17,957 nt of DNA from contig JADGJH010000482.1 of NCBI GenBank assembly GCA_027596945.1, forward strand, positions 1 through 17,957. The letters are read 5' to 3'. Origin of the DNA: Physocladia obscura (lineage: Eukaryota; Chytridiomycota; Chytridiomycetes; Chytridiales; Chytriomycetaceae). The translations under genes and the position numbers were made by a program. Below, in pieces: positions 8,812 through 17,957 of the stretch; within the stretch, counting starts at the first letter, position 1; every line of letters begins with the position of its first letter. Below the pieces are notes generated by a model, which did not search any database, was not told the origin of the DNA, and saw nothing but the letters and a program-made list of their open reading frames with translations.

Positions 8812-9654
8812 TTACATTTTAAGTGAGTCGAGTAGTTCGCTGATTTCATTCACTATTTGTGAATCTTGGTACACTTTGATTCCCTTGAATTTATATTCAA
8901 GCGCACTGATCAACTCATCTGGATAGTCTTTCTTTAATTCATCATCTTTTTTCACTACAGTAGCAGTATTGGATACAATACGATCTGAAGCGATGGATGC
9001 TTCCAAAATAACCATCATTGCATTCAGCTGAACCAAATACCGATGCTTCAAATCACTGTTAGAACTACTACTATAACCACTGATTGCTCTCCTGTCATTA
9101 TCATTCCGAAAAGCCATAATTGTTGGTAATTGAGTTTTCAAGATTCGAGTGCGTGCACGGACAAGATCGATTGGCGTACGACCCGATGCGTCATGAGAAG
9201 AAACATCTGCACCGGATTGAACAAGCTGCGCAACGGCTTCGAGGTGGTTTCCTGTGACAGCGAGATGAATTGGGGCGTTGCTGTTGGCGTCTCGCGCTGC
9301 AATAAAACGCGCAAACGACCCTGTTGTCGATTCTTCGGATTTTGATTCGTTCGATTCTGAAGGTGTTTTATTTAGATGCCGCTGCGCCGAGTGCATTAAA
9401 ATTCGTATGCAATCAACATGGCCTGCCGCACTGGCAAAATGTAGCAGAGTGCGCCGCCGTGCGTCGCAAAATGTGAGAATGCTTTTTGCATCTAGTTCCA
9501 ATGCGATCTGCAACTTGAAAATATCATCGGCACCAATCGCTTCTCTTGCCCAGTTCCACATTCTCTCGGTATCAGTCGTTTTTATGCCTTCCTCGTTTTT
9601 CCTTCGCTCATACGGATGTGGAAATGCGATACAGTGAGTGTTTATTTTTGGCAT
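8812..9654 (-). CDS. Ankyrin-repeat protein, ANKRD54-like
   Basis: Single-exon frame of 280 residues. Ankyrin repeats are visible at about 67-90 (RTLLHFASAAGHVDCIRIL), 123-155 (NAPIHLAVTGNHLEAVAQLV followed by SGADVSSHD) and 157-172 (SGRTPIDLVRARTRIL). Two insertions break the solenoid: an acidic Ser-rich loop at about 95-115 and another Ser-rich loop at about 185-203. The C-terminal helices (LVQLNAMMVILEASI and SALEYKFKG to the end, ISELLDSLKM) resemble those after the repeats in animal ANKRD54, also called LIAR, a small ankyrin adaptor. I judge it an ANKRD54-type protein at moderate confidence; a generic ankyrin adaptor is the alternative. The ATG at 9654 is the first after an in-frame TAA, but the AATAAA of the upstream ATG4 gene falls within codons 3-5, so Met32 (codon at 9559-9561, MWNWAREAIG) may be the true start. 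Confidence 0.75.
   Translation of the reverse strand: MPKINTHCIAFPHPYERRKNEEGIKTTDTERMWNWAREAIGADDIFKLQIALELDAKSILTFCDARRRTLLHFASAAGHVDCIRILMHSAQRHLNKTPSESNESKSEESTTGSFARFIAARDANSNAPIHLAVTGNHLEAVAQLVQSGADVSSHDASGRTPIDLVRARTRILKTQLPTIMAFRNDNDRRAISGYSSSSNSDLKHRYLVQLNAMMVILEASIASDRIVSNTATVVKKDDELKKDYPDELISALEYKFKGIKVYQDSQIVNEISELLDSLKM
9641..9646 (-). terminator. AATAAA poly(A) signal of ATG4, inside the next gene's first codons
   Basis: Minus-strand AATAAA 32 nt past the ATG4 stop (9679-9681). It overlaps the annotated N terminus of the downstream ankyrin gene, so the ATG4 mRNA would end inside that gene. Confidence 0.4.
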
Positions 9655-9678
9655 GTATTTTTAATTCTTAATTTTAGT

Positions 9679-11333
9679 TTAAAATTCATCTGTGTCAGAC
9701 AGAACATCAGCATCCTGGTAATTGGGCGCAGTTTCTTGGATTGAAAATAATGGCGTGCTTCCGTGGCAAAGAGTCTGATATTTTTGGAAATCAGTATGTT
9801 TCTCGAAACCACAATTTTGCTGTTTCATACCTTCTTGGTTTCTCGAACAAAGGCATCAACTTCCCTGGAATCTCGACAATAAAAACCAAGAACCATAGAA
9901 GGATCCAAAGTAGATATTGGCACAATTCGTATATTCGGGCAATGATAGCTTTCCAAATCTTCAGCAGTATATGAAGCGGGATCCTTTAGATCAATTGCTA
10001 CAATTTTGGTCAGAAAGCAAATACTCACAATTTCTGTGTGTTTTTTTTTTCTGCTTACTTTGCCGCATAAAATGGGGATCCATGTATATTAAATGGTTTT
10101 CTGAAAGGTTGATTAGATCATAGTACCCATAAAGATCGAAGGAGAAACAAACCTCCTTCAACACCCATAAAATACAAAGATGAATTAGGCCTTCCGCCTG
10201 CAATACCAACACTGAATGGCATTTTCAAACATTTCTATTTTTCCAACGTTGAAAAATGAATCGCAATAGCATTTTGATGAGATCATACCTTGATAGATTC
10301 GTAATATACTGAATTTAAAGAATCTAGCCCAAGTCTCACAGGAATCAAAATTAAAACGGAGCTCCAAGATGACTTTCCGTCATCGTCCTTGCGAATACAC
10401 AGCGCATTCAGTTCATCGAGCAGTAAAACACCATCACTGACAACATGAATAACCAAATTCGTATTCGATTGCTGATTTTCATGTAAAACTCTTAAAAATA
10501 TTTGTTAAAAACACGAACGGAAATAAACGAACTAAAAACATAAAGAAAATGTACTTTAAAACTTGCGAAATTGTTGTTGGACCAAACCATTCTCCAATAT
10601 TCTTATCGTATTGTGTGCCAATTAATGCGATACGATGAATAGAGTAGGGACTGGAACAAAAGAATAATTTTTGAATACGTATAAAAACAAAAAGGAAACC
10701 AAAAAAACCTCGAATTCGAGTCTAAAAAGTACGAAATTATCTGTAAAATAAAATCAGCAAAATAAAACCGTTGAATTAAAAATGTCAGAGTCAAAAACCT
10801 TGACATAATTGTCCCAATTTTCCCCCGAGTTGTCAGCGAGTGTCCAATCTGCGAACAACATGCATTAGAATATCAAAAGGTTTTCTCCTGAACGATCGAT
10901 AACACGACATACCGCGACCGAGAAGGTGGAATATCAAGCAGTTTGCCAGCAGCATCTGGCCGCTGCGTAGCATACAACCCCAGCCAACACTGCGCGAGAA
11001 GAAGAGGTAGGTTCAGAAACAAAGTAAAAGGCAAAACAGTTAGTTAGATTAGTCAATTAGCAGATTGACGGATGGCAATCAAGATACCCACTCGGATGTG
11101 TAGGAGGAGGAAGCGATCGGAGGAAATGAGTGTCGATATGTCAACCACAGTCGGGCGCGGCAGTCGGAAGCAAAAGCGGGATCGCGCAGGGAGGCGTAAG
11201 AGCGGCCCAGAAACACTACTGGACCGGCAGCGGCGTACGTTGGGTCGGCGTAGTAGCGAAACCCCTCGGAGGCGGCGTTAATCAGCCTGTGCCAAGCGAG
11301 AGAGACAGAGGAGATTGAAGATAAAAACCACAT
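9679..11333 (-). CDS. ATG4: Autophagy cysteine protease ATG4
   Basis: Minus-strand model complement(join(9679..9774, 9831..9997, 10059..10100, 10153..10234, 10289..10490, 10555..10650, 10709..10740, 10799..10848, 10913..10989, 11092..11333)), 361 residues, ten exons. ATG4 cleaves the C terminus of the ubiquitin-like protein ATG8 to expose its glycine, and later removes the lipid to recycle it (peptidase family C54). Landmarks in order: VVFLGRSY and [29 protein letters not shown] with catalytic Cys86 (codon 10974-10976); the LGRDW block; [11 protein letters not shown] and [31 protein letters not shown] with catalytic Asp268 and His270 (codons 10078-10080 and 10072-10074); [15 protein letters not shown]; and an acidic tail PLFSIQET...DTDEF. 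The full triad is present. Exons of 32, 42 and 50 nt are needed to restore known blocks and all phases agree. Stopping after exon 9 would give KKV-stop, but exon 10 supplies the expected acidic tail. The start at 11333 is the only plausible upstream Met. Confidence 0.93.
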
Positions 11334-11756
11334 TACAAGTCGCGGGTTGGTCGTTGCGCCAAGTCACGTTGCATTGCAGCAAAACAGTAGATGTATAGTA
11401 TTGTTATATTGTTAGTGTTGGTGCCAATGAGTCTTTGCTGTTGTTCTGTGCCACCCCCGCGCCACTCATCGCTCCTCAATCATCCTTCCACAAACACATG
11501 AACTCGCTCACTCTCAGCGCTTAGTTACTCACTCCTTCACGCCCGCTTTAACCTGCGTCCACACATCCGGCGTAGTAGTTCGCACCACCATATCACCCGA
11601 CCCATTTGTGGCTGTTGTTGGTGTCGGCGCAACAACCACCAGAGTGCTGCTTGTGCTTGGTTCCCCCATTTATTTTCCAATCGAGAATTTTCCAAAACAT
11701 AGTGACTATCTCAAATCAAAAACAACTGAACGAAAAAGTTTCCAATCAACTCTACT
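11334..11756. promoter_or_regulatory. Intergenic region between the CH-domain gene and ATG4
   Basis: 423 bp without a gene, between two minus-strand genes. It should hold the 3' UTR of the CH-domain gene and the ATG4 promoter. A CCAAT pentamer sits at 11424-11428 on the plus strand, about 90 bp before the ATG4 start. A plus-strand frame across 11608-11756 has no recognisable protein content. I see no RNA gene or repeat. Confidence 0.4.
11669..11674 (-). terminator. AATAAA poly(A) signal of the CH-domain gene
   Basis: Minus-strand AATAAA 82 nt past the stop at 11757-11759, a usual distance for a 3' UTR signal. Confidence 0.45.
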
Positions 11757-14700
11757 TTATACTGGCTCCACCTTACCAACTATCGCTTTCGACACACTTC
11801 CGACCTTGACGCCAACAACTTCAAGTTTTCTCTCTTCCTTTACTAGCCGCCGCCATTCCACTCCTATGTCATTATCATCGACCAGCAATTTACTCAAACT
11901 TTTACGAGTCTCCTCCCCTTCAACTGCACCAGCTCTATTAATTTCATCAAACAGTGCTTCATAGTCCGTGAAATGCAGCAAAGGTTGCGATAGGTACCAT
12001 TTCAGTTCTTGCACCTTATCTTCTATCGAATCTGCTACCGCTTCAATACTTCCTGCCTCCACCAACTGCTTATACCCTTCTCCCACAAACTGTCCAACAA
12101 CACTGTTTGCAAAAGTCACACTGGGTTGTCCATTTTCATCTTCGAAGGGCTCATTCTCTTCTCCACAAATCACATTGTACACAATACTTTTTGCGCCCAA
12201 AGCAACTGTTGAGTAAGTAATATACGGCGTCGCCGAATCGTTCCCAAATCGCATTAAACCTTCCCCAATTGCAATAACACCTCCATCTTGCGTCTCTTGC
12301 ACTTCAATGTGGAACTTTAGCTCTTCCACTAATGCTTGATGGATTGCAATAATTTCTTTAACCACTCCATCAAGCAGTACCAATTCTTCATTTTCAGTTT
12401 CGACCCGCATCACTGCAGATATTTCTGACTCGTCTTGACTCTGAGGTGCAAATATGTCCACGGTTTTAGACGCGCTCAGCTGTACGGCTGTTGAAAGGCC
12501 ACGTGAGCGCCGTTTTTGCAATCGAAGTCGATAGTTACTCGTATTCTCAAGATACATGGATAAGTTACTGAGATTAAAGAGATGTGATTCCTGCCATTAA
12601 ATTTCAAGGGTGTCAATTTTGGTACTTCCAATGAAAAAATAAAATTTCAAACAAACCTCATGAGCCAACAATGCCCTAACCGCATCATTTCTTTTAGCAA
12701 CCGCTTCCCTGACTTGGACAGCCACATGAACTCGCTTGTCATGCTCTCCTTGTTTAACAATGTCTGCATGCTCCTTCTCCCAAACAACAGCCATTAAGTC
12801 TTCATATTCAAACTTTTCATGCTGGGCTGCATACAAAATTCGCAATGACTCGCGAGCTTCAATCACTGGCAAGGCAACTAGAAACGCAACTTTTTCGTCT
12901 CGCGACAGTGACTTGAAATTTGATGGGAGTGATGTGAAATATTGCTGCTGCGTTGCAATCCGACTGTTTCGCATACTCATACTATCTTGTGAAGACCGCG
13001 AACTCATTCCACTCTTGCGTTTACCTTCTTTTCCCTCCAAATACGATCCCCGTACAGCCCCACTACCACTGCCACCAGATCGTCCCATCTTACTTCCACG
13101 TTTCGTCAAGCTACTCATTGTCAGCACCGCCGCTTCTGCATCATTTCCAAAACTACCGCGTTGTCCTCCTCCGATCACCACTGCCGCTCCGTCATCTCCA
13201 GGTCCTTTCAGAACACTTGTCCTGTCAATTTTCAAAACCATAACAGGCCCATCCCACCCACGACGTCGTGCTTGTCTTTCCAAAGCACACACAGTACGTA
13301 AGACCGTAAGCCCAGATTTACGCGTCGGATCATCAATCTCGCCGCCCAGAAATAAATCTTTCAGACTAAAAAGCATACCTGGTTTCACGCCAACTGTCTT
13401 GCACAGTTCAAGGAAAAACACAGCTTTGTGGATAGTGAACTCGGGCCCTTTGTTTAACAGCTTGCATTGCACATGTGGGAACATTTGGATTGCGAGGAGA
13501 CAGAGTATATCGGCTGGTCGAAGTAAAGTCACAAGGTCGTTGGTTTGAGAGTGGGTTGGCGGAAGTGAAAGTACGGTTATTATCCATTCGACTACTCGCG
13601 GGCTGTAATCGTGATACATTTGAGCTGGGCTTCGACCTGATCAAATAATAAGATTGAAAATACGAAGAAAAAAAACTAATAATGGAGACGAACCGGGAAC
13701 TCCGCCTTGCTGCTCATAGTTTCGTTGCGCTTCGTCAAGGGTAACTGTTCTTTCAAGTTTGTGCATTGCACGTAAGTTGAGAGAAAGCCGAAATGTCTCG
13801 TCGGTATTCATGATATGCATGAATTCAACTTCATCTTCAGAAGGATCATCGCTTTCCTGGTAAAATAAATAGCAAAATAAATGGAATAAAATGAAGTAAA
13901 AATTTTTGAAAAAAAGTACAAAACCTTGACAACATTTGCATTGATTATTTCCTCATACGCGTTAGAGATTTTGAGCAAATGCGTCTTAAAGGCGTTGACT
14001 TTACTTTTACGTCGTTCAGCTCTTTCGGAACTGGACTTTTCGGCACCATCAATGACCAGACTACTTCTACGTTCATCGGCCTGTAAAAAATTCAATACAT
14101 AGTCGTTGTGGAAAATAAAATTCTGCACTTACCATAGAGCTTCTTTTCGTGCGAGGAGATCCTGCAGGATTTGAAACAAGAGCAGTGCTCAGAGCATTAG
14201 AGGTGGCAGCAACGGCCGCTGCAGCGGCTGCAGCGGCATCAGTCTTCTTCTTCCTATCAAGCAACTCGCGTTTGAATAAAATGCGGGCAGATCGGCCACG
14301 CCAATGCTTTTGCAAAACAATCGCGGCCGATTCAACACGTTTTGTTTCAACTGCGCGTTCGAGAGTTTTAATACCTCTGGACGAAACACGAACAATAAAT
14401 CCAGGAGGTGAGGAGGAGTTCGGCGGGGTGCGGGAAAAGCTAATGTCTTTCGGAGGCATTTGAATGGAGATCAGGTATTTTGTGATAGCATCAACGATTT
14501 CGGCTTGTGATGGTTCAGCCGGAACAATTGGGACCACGTAAGGGGTAATAAGAGAAGCAAAGCGAACGAAAAAAGTTGGCACAGGGATAAACAAGTCTGG
14601 GCCTTGCTGCTGTTGTTGTTGCTGCTGTTGCTGTTGTAATAACTGTTGCTGCTGTAATTGACGTTGTTGGTGTAGTTGTGGAATAGGTGGACGCGGCGAC

Positions 14701-15572
14701 GGCGAGGGTAGATTAATAAAGTTGGAATTATTAGTTGTTGCTGCTGCCGAGGCGGTAGTTGGTGGACGCGAAATTTGCTGTGGGGGCGACAATGCACGTG
14801 CACGGAATTCTGATGTACCATTACCGTTATTAATAGAGCCGTTGAGTGAAGGAGATTGCGATGGCGATTGTAACAGCTGAGATCGCTGCTGCTGTTGTTG
14901 TTGGTGATGGGCCAGTGAGTTTGAGCGAACCAGATTAACGTGCGGAGGCAAATGTGCATTCATCGAAGCTGATGATGGTGACATTGGTGAAAGTGGTACA
15001 GACAACGATGCCGATGTCGATACCGATGCTGATACTGATGCGAGTCCAGGAGATGCAGGCGAGTATCCCGTCGCTGGCGCTGAGCCTGCTCGCGGCTGAG
15101 AGATTGGCACAGGTGACAAACGCTGCTGCATATGTATGCTATACTGGCTCGGCTGCATCTGTATTGGCATTGCTATCGCAGCTCCCATGTGAATTTGATT
15201 CGCATTCTGGCTTTGCATTTGCGGTTGCTGGAACTGATGGTGTTGAAGATTTTGATGTTGCTGAGGGCTGAACTGTCCCTGTCCAAATTGCTGTAGTTGA
15301 CCATACTGATTAAACTGTTGTTGGCCAAACTGCTGTTGATTAAACTGTTGCTGACCATTAAACTGCTGCTGTTGCTGCTGGTTCAGTTGAGTCAGGGTAT
15401 TATCTATTGAGCCGGAGCTGGAGCCAGAGCCCGGAACAAAGCCTCCCGTCCGCAGGCTGCCGGCAGATCCTTTACTATTATTGCTATTACTATTGTTACC
15501 GCTGCCATTACCGCTGCTATTGCCGTTGGTGTTAGTGTTGTTATTGTTGCCTCCCTTCCAAAGACGAAACAT
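11757..15572 (-). CDS. Large signalling/cytoskeletal protein: Q/N-rich region, IQ motif, CH domain, RhoGEF(DH)-like C terminus
   Basis: Minus-strand model complement(join(11757..12590, 12657..13636, 13694..13856, 13925..14080, 14133..15572)), 1190 residues. Residues 1-335 are low complexity: an Asn/Ser/Gly run, then Gln-rich and Ser/Pro-rich stretches and an 11-Gln run before GPDLF. A calmodulin-binding IQ motif lies at about 420-430 (LQKHWRGRSAR), followed by an Ala run. A calponin-homology-like domain spans about 600-710 (SPRVVEWIITVL, LLRPADILCLLAIQMFP, FTIHKAVFFLELC). After a Gly/Ser linker, about 985-1130 resembles a Dbl-homology fold: IIAIHQALVEEL for the first conserved helix and ELKWYLSQPLLHFTDYEALF for the CR3 helix. 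CH followed by DH is the order in fungal Cdc24 and animal Vav, which activate Rho-family GTPases. Here the DH match is weak and no PH domain follows, so GEF activity is only inferred. An in-frame TGA 12 nt before the ATG at 15572 supports this start. The start codon is 32 bp from that of the divergent coiled-coil gene. Confidence 0.75.
14604..14672 (-). repeat. Polyglutamine-coding CAG/CAA repeat
   Basis: CTG/TTG on the plus strand reads as CAG/CAA on the minus strand: eleven uninterrupted Gln codons (14604-14636), two Leu, then further Gln runs. It lies in the disordered N terminus of the CH-domain protein, just before the conserved part. Shorter Gln runs occur at about 14890-14905 and 15300-15385. 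Confidence 0.85.
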
Positions 15573-15604
15573 TGGATTTGTTCAGGTAGGAAAAAAATCT
15601 GGTG
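15573..15604. promoter_or_regulatory. 32-bp divergent intergenic gap
   Basis: This is the whole space between the ATG of the CH-domain gene (minus) and the ATG of the coiled-coil gene (plus). Both strands carry an in-frame stop inside it, so neither contiguous frame can extend. The gap cannot hold two full promoters and 5' UTRs, so control elements must overlap coding sequence or the true 5' exons lie elsewhere. Confidence 0.55.
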
Positions 15605-17766
15605 ATGGAAGGAGAATTTGAAACCTCACATCAACTGGAGCCACGAGCTGAATCGGAGCTTGCGCAAGATGGCAGTACTCACCATATTGAAATTAATAAC
15701 GGAGCTACTATTGCTGTGGGTGGTGGTGGTCGTGCTGATTCAGACTGTGGGCATGCCGAAGACTTGACTTCGTTAATAGTGACTGCATTACCATCTGGAT
15801 CAGCAATGTCAACTCTTAGTTCAAACGATCTTATTCAATGTAGTCCAATTGCGTCAAGCGCTGCTGCTGCAATGCCTGCGCTACTTCGCGAAGCCCTCGT
15901 TGTTTATTGTGAGTCAACTTCCTTTCAGAAATCATTGACTTAACCATTGGTCATCATTTCTGGACAGATCCCTTGGCCAAGAACATTGCCGCGAACCGCA
16001 ACGTTGATGATAAACTGCCTGTCCAGGTCGGTTTTGAACCTGCATTTGTTTTGCTTGCTCTGTTTAACTTTCACATCATTATCTGATAATTTATACAGAA
16101 ACGTCTAATTGCAAATATAATGAATCGGACGGAAATTGACAAAAAGGAGCTGTCTCGTCGTGAAGCGTTAGTCAAACGACTTCTGGCTCAAAAGGATTCT
16201 CTTTCCTCTTCATTTTCATTTGCATCTATACAGGCAACCTTGCTGGTAAGTTCAATAATAAATGTGATAGATTTAAGTTTGGTTTTTTTGATTGAACTTT
16301 TTTCTTCAATCAAAAAACAGGGTAATCAGGCCGAATGCCACAAGAAACTCCAAGAAGAGTTGTTAACTGCTCGAAATTCGTTAGAAAAAATTCGAAAACA
16401 AGTTAATGATATATCTGATAGACTGCTAACTGAAATCAAAGTGGTAATTTGATTTTGCTGTCTTTTTTATTTTATTTTATAAAATGGCATAAAACTCTTT
16501 CAGCTTGAATCAATGGATGAACAACACACTAAACTTTCCAAATGGAGAAAAGAATTGGTTGAGTTGATGGACAAGGTTTTTTTTATACTGATTTTCAATT
16601 GTTTCAAGAGTTTTTCTTTTTGATTGACAAAACTGCCTCTTTCATAGACTTTTGAAGAAGATAAAGATGATATTGCATTGCGATTGCGAATTATGAGTTC
16701 AAAAAGTAACTATGCATCGGTACGAAATAATTGCAGTTTTTTGTTTGTAAATTCATGCTTTACTTTTTTAGGCGTTAGATCAGATGGATCGACATAAGGC
16801 TGCTGAAGGAGAACTAAAAGTCGCCAAAAAATTATTTTCAGCTGCCTTAACACTGTTAAACCTTTTAGTTGAAAAGGATTCAGAAATACCAGATTGGTTC
16901 CGCGCAAAATTTATTTTTGGTAAAATCTATGTATATTTGTTTTCATCATTCGTTTCTGAAACAAACGGATGCCAGACGCAAAACAATTGACGACTCAAGC
17001 TGATTTGTTTATTCAAAATGCCTATTCGATCGACACCACCCTTCCGGATCAGGAAGCAATGTAAGAGTAATTCCAATTCACTGCTCTCCTTATATTTTCC
17101 AATGAAATAATCCACCTGTATTACGGTTGTTCATTTTTTCCACAATACATCCTTGCGAGGTGGCAAAGATGATCGCTTTTCTTCTATGGTCACATATCCT
17201 GAAAAAAATGCTGCTCTTCTCGCCCTTTTTTTTGCGCGACTGAAAGAAACTATTTTTCAAAAGGGCAAATCACCGTTTCTCCCAATCGTTTTTTTCTAAT
17301 TTCTCACTATTTTTTAAAATTTATTCTGCGCAGCCCCCCTCCACCGCCAAACCCAATTTCATCGCCAAGTCTCTCCCAGACCCTTGTTCACACACTTCGT
17401 CATTGTGCAACTGCAAAGCTTACCCGAATAGCAACTACAAATGCATATATCCAGGCTGCAAAATCAACAACGAGTGATACAATGGAACGTGCCAAAGATA
17501 GCGTCAAAGAAGCACAAGCGGCTCTGAACGAACACCGAATTAGTGTCATGGAAACAGCACTTGAAATATGCCGGGCAGCTGGCGGAAATGGCTTGGACAA
17601 CATTGTATTTGAAAATGATGATTTAGATGAAACACGTGGAGGGTGGATGATTCCAGTTGAGGGGGTTGGAGATATTGAGCTTCGGAATCGGCCTACTCCG
17701 GGACCTATGAGGATTGTCAATGCTGTTCCAACGGCACCTGAAGTTTTGCCCGAATATGTTCCATAG
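15605..17766 (+). CDS. Coiled-coil protein of unknown function
   Basis: Spliced model join(15605..15908, 15968..16026, 16099..16245, 16321..16443, 16504..16575, 16648..16719, 16772..16919, 16976..17060, 17334..17766), 480 residues, nine exons with consistent phases. An in-frame TAG precedes the ATG. Residues 1-90 look disordered (acidic, Gly and Ser). The centre, about 120-315, is a long charged helical region with heptad-like spacing (KKLQEELLTARNSLEKIRK, RDSL-type repeats, KLSKWRKELVELMDK, EGELKVAKKLFSAALTLLNL) and probably forms coiled coils. A short Pro run (IPPPPPNP) follows at the exon 8-9 junction, then another Ala-rich helix (SVKEAQAALNEHRISVMETA) and a Pro-rich tail ending LPEYVP. 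No signal peptide or membrane segment is seen. I do not recognise the family. The exon 8 acceptor (CCAG at 16972-16975) was chosen by frame. The last intron is unusually long (273 nt). Confidence 0.7.
17061..17333 (+). other. Longest intron, with an open frame and an inverted repeat
   Basis: Intron 8 of the coiled-coil gene, GTAAGA to GCGCAG with a TTCTAAT branch-like motif near its 3' end. At 273 nt it is two to five times the length of the other introns here. It holds 62 codons without a stop (17111-17296) and an 8-bp inverted repeat (GCCCTTTT at 17222-17229, AAAAGGGC at 17259-17266). No splice sites of fitting phase join the open frame to exons 8 and 9, so I leave it as intron. Confidence 0.6.
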
Positions 17767-17834
17767 ATGCATTGTTCCCTCTCTCTGTTTCTCCTTCTGT
17801 ACACTTTTACTTACACCACACAGCAATTTGATTG

Positions 17835-17840
17835 ATTAAA
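17835..17840 (+). terminator. ATTAAA poly(A) signal of the coiled-coil gene
   Basis: ATTAAA 68 nt after the stop at 17764-17766, in an AT-rich context. Nothing else is seen from 17767 to the end of the window. Confidence 0.4.
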
Positions 17841-17957
17841 AATATTGATGATACAAGAAATTACTTCAATCCCTTTCTGCAAAATTACAGCTATTTTCAA
17901 AAATATTGAGCCAGACAAAAAAAATGGCATTTTTTTGATTTTTGACTTTGTAAAATA

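Noticed and set aside
11072..11318. Arg-rich plus-strand frames over ATG4 exon 1
   Set aside because: Antisense to the exon encoding the ATG4 FLGRSY and ARLWLTYR blocks.
12736..13548. 270-codon open frame on the plus strand
   Set aside because: It is antisense to the CH-domain exon, has Ser/Arg/Pro-rich shadow-like content, and the opposite strand has a domain match and consistent splicing.
14471..14959. 162-codon minus-strand frame in the Gln-rich exon
   Set aside because: Off-frame shadow of a CAG/CAA-rich coding region, which reads as Ser/Asn runs in the other frame.
17150..17266. Intronic C/D-box snoRNA in the long intron
   Set aside because: A GATGAT and a CTGA are present, but there is no true RTGATGA C box and no terminal stem joining the two boxes.
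1..17957. tRNA or rRNA genes, transposons, CRISPR-like arrays, biosynthetic cluster
   Set aside because: No cloverleaf-type sequence, rRNA-like block, long terminal or inverted repeats, transposase-like frame or regularly spaced repeats were seen, and the neighbouring genes share no pathway.

Overview
The window reads as nuclear DNA of an intron-rich, gene-dense fungus. All seven spliced genes use short introns: I place 38, mostly 46-134 nt with one of 273 nt, with GT-AG ends and often CTAAC/ACTAAT branch-like motifs. One gene belongs to a fungus-specific family (Mtc1). SND1, FAM72 and an ANKRD54-like gene are genes fungi share with animals and that budding yeasts commonly lack. Together with the T-rich introns and polyglutamine tracts this suggests an early-diverging fungus, chytrid-like being my best guess. 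That is an inference from content; no rRNA or other marker is present.

Layout, left to right. (1) A plus-strand gene (33-2448) encodes a disordered, Gln/Ser-rich protein with four C-x-H-x6-C-x2-C zinc-knuckle-like repeats; introns cut the repeats at equivalent points and one exon is only 9 nt. (2) A plus-strand Mtc1-family gene (2505-4194). (3) A convergent minus-strand gene for Tudor-SN/SND1 (4252-7494), complete in seven exons. (4) Divergent from it, across a 273-bp interval with a CT microsatellite, a plus-strand FAM72 homologue (7768-8719). (5) A minus-strand ANKRD54-like ankyrin gene (8812-9654). (6) Only 24 bp upstream of that gene's first ATG ends a minus-strand ATG4 autophagy protease gene of ten exons (9679-11333). 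(7) A minus-strand gene (11757-15572) for a 1190-residue protein with a Q/N-rich N terminus, an IQ motif, a calponin-homology domain and a RhoGEF(DH)-like C terminus. (8) Divergent from it, with start codons 32 bp apart, a nine-exon plus-strand gene for a coiled-coil protein (15605-17766).

There is no sign of a functional cluster. The neighbours are housekeeping or regulatory genes for RNA regulation, autophagy, Golgi traffic and probable small-GTPase signalling, packed with intergenic gaps of 24-423 bp. I saw no mobile elements, CRISPR arrays, tRNA or rRNA genes. The most notable signals are the intron-repeat register and micro-exon of gene 1, the very short divergent and tandem gene boundaries, and unusual splice sites (T at donor +3, A-rich acceptors).
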